From: Lachnospira rogosae
GTDB lineage: Bacteria; Bacillota; Clostridia; Lachnospirales; Lachnospiraceae
Reading direction: 5' to 3'
Length of the DNA stretch: 48,558 nt
Assembly (NCBI RefSeq): GCF_040096455.1
Contig: NZ_JBBMER010000012.1
Location: forward strand, 1-48,558
The notes beneath the pieces are model-generated. The model saw only the letters and a program-made list of their open reading frames with translations, searched no databases and was not told the origin of the DNA. This document shows, piece after piece, positions 41,920 through 48,558 of this stretch (position 1 is the first letter of the stretch; each line of letters begins with the position of its first letter). Position numbers and translations under genes: made by a program.

Positions 41920-43674
41920 TTATCTTGTCAACGACTGAATCTCTTTTTGTATAAGTCTTCCTGCCGCCTTTGCCAGCTCATCAATACGACGTATTCTTGT
42001 AAATTCTTTTCCATAAATCTTTTCTGCGCTATTGGCCGCCGCATCATTTCCCATAAAAACGGCTGATACATGTATTCCTTTAGCACGCAGTGCACGTACC
42101 TCTTCGGCTGCATCATTAACAGAAATATCGTCGCTATAATCATGTCCAAACGGGCTGTCCTGTGATGGCAGAATACGCTGGCTGTCATTAGGCGCAGCAT
42201 CTGTTAAAATAATCACAAGATGCCTGTCAGCCACCCCCGGGTTCATATCAAGGATTTTACCAATTCCCCGAAAAGCAAGACCATCACGATTCCAACCGGC
42301 AGCATAATAATTGAAAATATTGTCGCACTTCTTATCCCTAAAAGACTTCAATATATGAAAAACTGTATATCCTCTAACACTGCAAAATCTTGTTACCCTG
42401 ACCGGTATATTACATTTCACGAGGCTTTTGGAAATAATTACTCCCTGCGCAGCAAGCATTTCCTGATACTGAAGCCTTGAAGCAGATGCATCAAGAAGCA
42501 GATCCACTGTAAAGGACGGTTGATTATCATCTTCATATGTGTGAAAAATCCTGTTATCTTCTATATATTCTGCACGCCATACTTTGGTTGTATCAAGCCT
42601 TCCTCTCTGACCTGATATTACATCTGTCTTCTGACTTATATATTCGCTATTACGGATTTGTTCGACTATATGTGCAATAAGACTATCATAAAGCCGTACA
42701 TTTTTATTATAATATGAATGATTTCTTTCAACCTGCAGCTGTGACTGTTCTCTTAAATGAAGAAATTCCTTCGGTATATTTTTCTTTGTTATATATTTTC
42801 CATCTGTAAACCATAAATGGCATCCTGTATGACTGCCTGTACACAGTTCTTTTTCTATTTTAATAAGAGTCTGCTCTGATATAACAGATCTTCCAAAACA
42901 ATTCTCAATATAAGAGCAGTCATCATTTTCTTTCTTATATGTTATATTATCTTTCTTTTTACTGTAAGCTGCTTCACCAGTCATATTGTCCGCCGCAGAA
43001 GAACGCATAACCATTACATGATTATTTCTTACAGAGCTGACAGGCATTATTCTTGTCATTATCCGGGCAAATGCCCCTGTAAAATGCAGTCGCAACGCTT
43101 TTTTTTCATGTTTTACGCCATCAAAAAGATTAAATTTGCGATAAATTGCCAGCACAGCATCTATCAACCGGTCTGTTTCAGGCATTATCTGTGGTGTCAG
43201 TTCTGCATACAGCTTTTGTTCATTTGGTGTCAGCAGAACCTTCTTTTTCCCTGACACACTGCTCCATCTGGCTGACTGCATATTATATACAAGCCGGTTT
43301 TTACTCATCCACTCCTGCCTCGACAGCTTATATTCACCTGCAAAAAAAGCCTTTCCATAATAAACCCGTAAATCAGTCATAGACGGACGTTTTAATGCTT
43401 CCTCTGTATACAGTACATGTTCCAGATAAAGCCATGTCAGATCATCCAGCATAGCCTGACTGATATCTCCGTTCCAATAACCAAATAAAGTGCTGATTGC
43501 CTTTTCACCATAATACTTATATGCCAGTCCAATTATAAGATTCATATATAAATCTGAATCTAAATCCCCTGTTTCAACAGCCAGAAACAATGGATCAAAA
43601 TTATAGCGTTCCGCCGCATTCCATACCTGATTAGCAGCCCGTCTTTCCTTAGCAGTATAAGAAATGGTACGCAT
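41920..43674 (-). CDS. VWA-domain protein, partner of a CbbQ/NorQ-like ATPase
   Basis: A 584-residue soluble protein. The N-terminal ~380 residues are helical and unassigned. A C-terminal von Willebrand A domain (~390-575) carries the MIDAS motif DASAS (in VDLLLDASASRLQ), DGLAFRGIG and LTDAAPND. It overlaps the AAA+ gene by one base (TAATG), so the two are made together. In characterised pairs (NorQ-NorD, CbbQ-CbbO) such ATPase/VWA proteins remodel or load metal into a client enzyme. No client is visible next to this pair. Confidence 0.88.
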   Translation of the reverse strand: MRTISYTAKERRAANQVWNAAERYNFDPLFLAVETGDLDSDLYMNLIIGLAYKYYGEKAISTLFGYWNGDISQAMLDDLTWLYLEHVLYTEEALKRPSMTDLRVYYGKAFFAGEYKLSRQEWMSKNRLVYNMQSARWSSVSGKKKVLLTPNEQKLYAELTPQIMPETDRLIDAVLAIYRKFNLFDGVKHEKKALRLHFTGAFARIMTRIMPVSSVRNNHVMVMRSSAADNMTGEAAYSKKKDNITYKKENDDCSYIENCFGRSVISEQTLIKIEKELCTGSHTGCHLWFTDGKYITKKNIPKEFLHLREQSQLQVERNHSYYNKNVRLYDSLIAHIVEQIRNSEYISQKTDVISGQRGRLDTTKVWRAEYIEDNRIFHTYEDDNQPSFTVDLLLDASASRLQYQEMLAAQGVIISKSLVKCNIPVRVTRFCSVRGYTVFHILKSFRDKKCDNIFNYYAAGWNRDGLAFRGIGKILDMNPGVADRHLVIILTDAAPNDSQRILPSQDSPFGHDYSDDISVNDAAEEVRALRAKGIHVSAVFMGNDAAANSAEKIYGKEFTRIRRIDELAKAAGRLIQKEIQSLTR

Positions 43675-44594
43675 TATTCAAACACCTCCGTATTATGCAG
43701 CTTTAAGGGAAACCTTGAAGCTATTACATCACGTATAAGCTCTTTTTCATAGCTGTCAAATATCTTATTGGTAATTCCAAGATCCAATGCATCCCTGATT
43801 GGAATACCCTTTTTTATAAGACTTATAGCATCAATTAATCCACGCAGATCCAAAGCTTTCTCTGTAAGTTCACCATTTTCACATTTTTTCTGAAGTTCAT
43901 TAAATAAAAGTGCAAACTGTTTGTTATACTTAGTAACAAGTGAAGGAAACTGATCCTTTAACAGTCTCTCAAGATCTTCCTTTGCCAGTGGCGGCATCTG
44001 TATAACTACAAATCTTGAGGCAAGTGCCTCATTTAATTCCCTTGTACCTGCATAATTATAATTCATCGTAGCAATAAAACGTGTATCATCTGCAACCTCT
44101 ATCCTGTCATATCCTGGAACATCAATTACACGTCTGAAATCAAGTACAGAATGTAAGACTGCAAGTGCTTCATTCCTTGCCATATTGATTTCATCGAGAA
44201 TCCCAAAGCCGCCACTTTGTGCACAACAGTACACAGGTCCGGGTCTGAATGTAACCCTGCCATCGTGAAATGTATCAGAACCTATCAGCGCAGCCGCATC
44301 CATATTAACATGGAAGGAAATATCCCATGCCGGACGTTCAAAAACTGCTGCAAGATTCTGTGCAAGCACATTTTTTCCCGTTGCCTTCTCTCCTGCCAGC
44401 AAAAGATTTCTGCCACACAGAAGCACTGCAAGAGCCTCTTCCCATACCTTATTGCCATAATAATGAAAATGTGGTACAGGAATACGTTTTTTTAATGCTT
44501 CATCTACAGTATGTTCTTCTGAATAATGCCGGACTTCTTCTACAAGCTGTGCAGAAACACCTTCCTGCTTCAAAAACTCAATCAGATTATTCAA
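43674..44594 (-). CDS. MoxR-type AAA+ ATPase, CbbQ/NorQ-like
   Basis: A 306-residue AAA+ chaperone. Motifs: VPHFHYYGNKVWEEAL, Walker A GEKATGKN (~72-79), the DAAALIGSDTF pore-loop region, FRPGPVYCCAQSGG, Walker B GILDEINMA, sensor 1 FIATMNYNYAGTRELNEALASRF with the arginine finger, and a lid domain. The start is inferred as TTG at 44594: GAGG lies 8 nt upstream, while the GTG at 44603 directly abuts it. It works with the following VWA gene. It begins 97 bp after the ABC exporter without a clear terminator between them. Confidence 0.9.
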   Translation of the reverse strand: MNNLIEFLKQEGVSAQLVEEVRHYSEEHTVDEALKKRIPVPHFHYYGNKVWEEALAVLLCGRNLLLAGEKATGKNVLAQNLAAVFERPAWDISFHVNMDAAALIGSDTFHDGRVTFRPGPVYCCAQSGGFGILDEINMARNEALAVLHSVLDFRRVIDVPGYDRIEVADDTRFIATMNYNYAGTRELNEALASRFVVIQMPPLAKEDLERLLKDQFPSLVTKYNKQFALLFNELQKKCENGELTEKALDLRGLIDAISLIKKGIPIRDALDLGITNKIFDSYEKELIRDVIASRFPLKLHNTEVFE

Positions 44595-44691
44595 TACCAA
44601 CACCTCTTTAACTATTTTTTTATATTTTGATTATATTCTTTTTATTTATTTATTTCAAATTACAATAATTCAAGCTATATTAATGTCCGAT

Positions 44692-46554
44692 TTATTCAAG
44701 TTCGAATTGTCCCGTATAGAGCTGATAATATCTTCCTTTCTGCTCTATCAGCTCATCGTGGCTTCCACGCTCAATAATCTGTCCTTTCTCAAGTACCATA
44801 ATCGCCTTGGAATTTCTTACAGTTGACAATCTGTGTGCAATAACGAATACTGTTCTGCCTTCCATTATTGCATCCATACCATTCTCGATAAGTCTTTCTG
44901 TTCTTGTATCTACTGAGCTTGTCGCCTCATCAAGAATAAGTACAGGAGGCTTGGCTACTGCTGCCCTCGCAATGGCAAGAAGCTGGCGCTGTCCCTGTGA
45001 AAGATTGCTTCCATCGGAATAAAGCATTGTATCATAACCATCTGGAAGCCTTCTTATAAATGAATCTGCATTAGCTATTACGGCTGCCTCCCTTACTTCC
45101 TCATCTGTTGCATCAAGCTTTCCATATCGTATATTGTCTGCAATAGTTCCTGTAAACAGATGTGTTTCCTGTATAACCATTGCCATTGACCTTCTTAAAT
45201 CATCTTTACTTATATCCTTAATGTCTATTCCGTCATAAGTTATTGTTCCTGACTGGATATCATAAAATCTGTTAATAAGATTAACTATTGTTGTCTTTCC
45301 TGCACCGGTTGAGCCTACAAATGCTATCTTCTGTCCCGGCTTTGCATATAAAGTTACATCATTAAGAATAGTCTTTTCTTTTACATATCCAAACACAACA
45401 TCTTTAAATCGCACATCTCCCTTTAACTCAACAAGATAGCCTGCTTTATCTTTCGTCGCTGGAACCTTCCAGGCGTATATTCCTGTATTACCTGAAGCTT
45501 CCATAAGTTCACCAGCTTCATTTTTCGTAACATTACATAATGTAACCCTGCCTTCATCAACCTCAGGTTCTTCGTTCATCATATCAAATATACGCTCTGC
45601 ACCTGATAAGGCTGAAAGCAGGAAATTAACCTGTTGTGTGAACTGGTTAAGAGGCATCGCACTCTGCCTTACATATACAAGATATGCTGAAAGCGTACCT
45701 AAATCCATAAGTCCCTTTAATGTAAATATACCGCCAACACAGGCTGATATTGCATAATTAAGATAAGAAAGACTTACTATTGTAGGAATCATCATTCCAG
45801 CAAATGCCAGTGCATTAGTTGACTCTTTTCTGAAATTCTCATTCATTTCACAGAATTTCCCGTAATCCTTTTCCTCGTGGTTAAATACCTTCTCAACCTT
45901 CTGTCCAGCCATCATCTCCTGAACGAATCCATTGATTTTACCAAGCTCTTCCTGCTGTCTGTTAAAATATTTCTTACTGTGCTTACTGTTAAATTTGATA
46001 AAGAAGAACATTATAATAAGAAATACGACAACTATCATAGAAAGACGTATGCTTAATACCATCATCATCGTAAGTGTACCAAACAGCATAATAAAACTCT
46101 GTATTATCATAGCAAAACTGTTATTCATAGCTTCCTGAACTGTATCAACATCATTAGTAAAACGGCTCATAAGTTCGCCGTGTGTATGTGCATCAAAATA
46201 TTTTAATGGAAGCTTCTGTGTATGCTTAAATAAATCATTTCTTATATCCTGTATAACCTTCTGTGACATTTTCACCATAATGCGGTTATATCCAAGTGTT
46301 GACAACGCTCCGCACGCATACATCACACCCATTGCTATAACAGCCTTTAAAAGCCCTGTCATATTGCCCGGAACAATAAATCTATTGACAACAGGCTTAA
46401 TAAGATAAGTTCCTGTAACATTAGCTCCTGCACTTATGAATACAAGAAATGCTACTAATATAAGCATCCATTTATAATGTCCAAGATATACGAATAACTG
46501 TTTCAATGTCTTCTTGGTATCTTTAGGTCTTTTATATCCAACATATTTAGCCAT
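44692..46554 (-). CDS. Heterodimeric ABC exporter, catalytic-site subunit
   Basis: A 620-residue exporter half with six N-terminal helices (~35-330) and a C-terminal ATPase domain. Motifs are canonical: Walker A GSTGAGKTT, Q-loop VIQETHLF, signature LSQGQRQLLAIARA, Walker B VLILDEATSSVD with the catalytic Glu, and switch AHRLST. A linker insertion of about 50 residues lies between the membrane and ATPase parts. Its start overlaps the stop of the partner by one base (TAATG). The drug or lipid substrate is not deducible. Confidence 0.94.
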   Translation of the reverse strand: MAKYVGYKRPKDTKKTLKQLFVYLGHYKWMLILVAFLVFISAGANVTGTYLIKPVVNRFIVPGNMTGLLKAVIAMGVMYACGALSTLGYNRIMVKMSQKVIQDIRNDLFKHTQKLPLKYFDAHTHGELMSRFTNDVDTVQEAMNNSFAMIIQSFIMLFGTLTMMMVLSIRLSMIVVVFLIIMFFFIKFNSKHSKKYFNRQQEELGKINGFVQEMMAGQKVEKVFNHEEKDYGKFCEMNENFRKESTNALAFAGMMIPTIVSLSYLNYAISACVGGIFTLKGLMDLGTLSAYLVYVRQSAMPLNQFTQQVNFLLSALSGAERIFDMMNEEPEVDEGRVTLCNVTKNEAGELMEASGNTGIYAWKVPATKDKAGYLVELKGDVRFKDVVFGYVKEKTILNDVTLYAKPGQKIAFVGSTGAGKTTIVNLINRFYDIQSGTITYDGIDIKDISKDDLRRSMAMVIQETHLFTGTIADNIRYGKLDATDEEVREAAVIANADSFIRRLPDGYDTMLYSDGSNLSQGQRQLLAIARAAVAKPPVLILDEATSSVDTRTERLIENGMDAIMEGRTVFVIAHRLSTVRNSKAIMVLEKGQIIERGSHDELIEQKGRYYQLYTGQFELE

Positions 46555-48281
46555 TATAAATCCACCCCTTCCTTCTGTGATTCATATATTTCCTGATAAA
46601 TCCTGTTATTGGCAAGAAGTGTTTCGTGTGTGCCTATCGCAGCTACCTTTCCCCTGTCCAGTATGATAATCTGGTCAGCGTGCTTTACCGAAGATATTCT
46701 CTGTGCTATTACAATCTTGGTCATATCTGGAAGCTTATTAGCAAGTTCCTCTCTTATCTTAGCTTCTGTCGCTGTATCTACCGCACTTGTTGAGTCATCA
46801 AGAATAAGCACCTTTGGCTTTTTTAATATAGCTCTCGCAATACATATTCTCTGCTTCTGTCCACCTGATACATTGACACCGCCCTGTCCCATATCAGTAT
46901 CATACCCCTGTGGAAGTCTGTCTAAGAATTCATCTACACAGGCAATATGGCAGGCTTCATTTATCTCCTCCATAGAAGCATTCTCATTACCCCAGTAGAG
47001 GTTAGAAAGCAGTGAGCCTGAGAATAAAGTGTTCTTCTGCAATACAACTGCAATAGCATCCCTTAAATGTCTCATAGGATATTTTTTTACATCTATTCCG
47101 TCTATTCTCACCGTTCCTTTGGTTGCATCGTATAATCTTGGAATAAGTGATACAAGCGTTGTCTTGGCTGAACCCGTCTGTCCTATTATTCCAATAGTCT
47201 GTCCTGCTTCTATATTAAATGAAACATCAGAAAGAACATATTCTTTTGCCTCTTTCTTGTATTTAAACCATACGTGGTCAAACTCAATTGAACCCTTTTT
47301 AACACTTATATCCTCTGCCTGTTCATCTGTTATGTCTATTTTTTCATCAAGAACTTCGACAATTCTTGAAGCTGAGGCTAAAGAACGTGTCATCATAAGA
47401 AATACATTTGACATCATCATAAGTGAATTAAGTATAAGAAGAACATAACTTAAAAAGCTTGTAAGCTCACCAATCTTTAACTGTCCTGCATTAATAAGAT
47501 GTCCGCCGATAAAGAGAATTGATATAATCGTTCCATACATAACAAACTGCATAGCTGGCATATTAAGAACTGCTATACCGAATGCTTTCTCTGACTCTTT
47601 CTTAAGATTAGCATTAACTTCCTCAAACTTAGAAACCTCGTAATCACCTCTTACATATGCTTTAACTACTCTTATCGCAGTAAGATTTTCCTGAATGCTT
47701 CTGTTGACTAAATCTATTGCATTCTGCATACGTCCATAAAGTGGACGGACATTCATAATAATAATTATGAGAAGAACGGCAAGTATAGGCAGTGCCACAA
47801 AGAATACAAGTGCAAGCGTTCTGTTAATTGTAAATGCCACTGATGATGCAAATATAAGCATAACCGGGCTTCTGCCAAATGGTCTCATACCTGTTGATAC
47901 CGAATTCTGTATATTCGTAACATCACTTGTCAGACGTGTAACCAACGAAGAAACCCTGAAATGGTCGATATTGGCAAATGAATATGATTGTAATTTCTCA
48001 TATTCTGCCTGCCTTATATTAGCACCAAGTCCCTGTCCTGCAAGTGCTGAAAATCTTGCACTTCCAATGCCAAGGATAAGTGCCAGAACCGCACAGCCTG
48101 CCATCTGCAAGCCCTTAGTATAAATATAAGCTGTGTCGCCATTAGCAACACCATTATCAATTAAATCAGCCATAATCATAGGCACCATAAGTTCAAGCAC
48201 TGCCTCAACAGCAATACATAAAAGTGCCAGACAGGCATATTTCTTATACTGTTTCATATAAGAAAATATTCTTTTAAGCAT
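46554..48281 (-). CDS. Heterodimeric ABC exporter, degenerate-site subunit
   Basis: A 575-residue exporter half with six helices (~15-310) and an ATPase domain. Walker A reads GQTGSAKTT and Walker B ends in DD (VLILDDSTSAVD) in place of DE, with switch AQRISS lacking the His. These are the hallmarks of the partner with a non-catalytic site in asymmetric exporters such as LmrCD or TM287/288. The signature VSGGQKQRICIARA is intact and completes the active site of the other subunit. GGAGG lies 9 nt before the start. First gene of the operon. Confidence 0.94.
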   Translation of the reverse strand: MLKRIFSYMKQYKKYACLALLCIAVEAVLELMVPMIMADLIDNGVANGDTAYIYTKGLQMAGCAVLALILGIGSARFSALAGQGLGANIRQAEYEKLQSYSFANIDHFRVSSLVTRLTSDVTNIQNSVSTGMRPFGRSPVMLIFASSVAFTINRTLALVFFVALPILAVLLIIIIMNVRPLYGRMQNAIDLVNRSIQENLTAIRVVKAYVRGDYEVSKFEEVNANLKKESEKAFGIAVLNMPAMQFVMYGTIISILFIGGHLINAGQLKIGELTSFLSYVLLILNSLMMMSNVFLMMTRSLASASRIVEVLDEKIDITDEQAEDISVKKGSIEFDHVWFKYKKEAKEYVLSDVSFNIEAGQTIGIIGQTGSAKTTLVSLIPRLYDATKGTVRIDGIDVKKYPMRHLRDAIAVVLQKNTLFSGSLLSNLYWGNENASMEEINEACHIACVDEFLDRLPQGYDTDMGQGGVNVSGGQKQRICIARAILKKPKVLILDDSTSAVDTATEAKIREELANKLPDMTKIVIAQRISSVKHADQIIILDRGKVAAIGTHETLLANNRIYQEIYESQKEGVDL

Positions 48282-48295
48282 TAAAATGCACCTCC

Positions 48296-48342
48296 AATTG
48301 TTGTATCTGCAACTATTGTAACATCAATTTTTGCACTGTCAA
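48296..48342 (-). promoter_or_regulatory. ABC exporter promoter with operator-like dyad
   Basis: On the minus strand TTGACA (48337-48342), 16 nt, TACAAT (48315-48320). A dyad, AATaGTTG and CAACaATT (48296-48317), overlaps the -10 and start site and would suit a MarR-type repressor. The remaining sequence up to 48558 is AT-rich with no gene seen. Confidence 0.5.
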
Positions 48343-48558
48343 CTTATATTTTCAGCCTTCAGACTTCAAATACCTGATTATCCATATCTAAATTGGGAAC
48401 TGATAAATTATTAACTTCTAAACTTTCTATAAAACGGCAATAATTTATTGACATCCGCATATATAAGTGTTAAAGTGTGGCCATAATGATTGTTAATTAA
48501 TTATCAATCTTATTTTTATTAAGATAGTTACTTCGTGTAACACTATACATCACTAACA

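Overview
The window is AT-rich chromosomal DNA from a low-GC Gram-positive anaerobe, most likely a gut Lachnospiraceae member. The Lachnospira/Eubacterium eligens group is my best guess; this is inference, since no rRNA or marker gene is present to prove it. Supporting traits are strong Shine-Dalgarno sites, consensus TTGACA/TATAAT promoters, a pyruvate formate-lyase activase, a purine pathway with separate transformylase and PurO-type cyclohydrolase, a fructose PTS, and a pectin side-chain esterase of the rhamnogalacturonan acetylesterase type. I see no rRNA, tRNA, CRISPR array, transposase, integrase or phage gene. The window is mostly ordinary core and metabolic chromosome.

Layout: 1-2.4 kb holds nadA-nadB (NAD synthesis) behind a promoter with a large operator-like dyad. 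2.6-4.9 kb holds an OPT peptide transporter and a small PqqD-like protein. 5.1-7.5 kb holds purO-purH under a ZTP riboswitch with its own terminator. 7.5-8.6 kb is pheA. 8.8-12 kb holds a DUF5050-like protein, a two-gene chromate-type transporter and a divergent LysR regulator. 12-14 kb holds a VanY-like peptidase and an SGNH esterase. 14-15 kb is gene-free and carries two related 138-bp palindromic elements. 15-18 kb holds a MATE exporter, a FliD-like protein and a wrecked ion-channel gene. 18-23.5 kb holds cysK, a PHP phosphatase-like gene, a LysR regulator and a polar amino acid (possibly cystine) ABC transporter whose binding protein and permease are fused.

23.6-28.1 kb is a tight operon of adenosine deaminase, an atypical RelA/SpoT-like synthetase with a large unknown C-terminal half, and a soluble hybrid histidine kinase. 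I regard this as the most interesting gene set here. 28.4 kb is a DtxR-type regulator. 28.9-34.7 kb is a fructose PTS operon that contains its own HPr and enzyme I and ends with its DeoR-type regulator; the HPr has Lys at the usual regulatory Ser46. 35.3-36.8 kb holds pflA and an orphan larB. 37.5-41.8 kb holds an SDR, a HEAT protein, a GntR/DUF1648 pair, a MarR regulator and a 30-residue zinc ribbon. 41.9-48.3 kb holds a heterodimeric ABC exporter followed by a CbbQ/NorQ-like AAA+ ATPase and its VWA partner.

Non-coding structure worth attention: three copies of a 79-bp double-hairpin repeat (window start and 38.96-39.1 kb), the two long palindromes at 14.2 and 14.9 kb, and a shared leader (CAGAAAnGAGGATTATT before ATG) in front of four unrelated genes.
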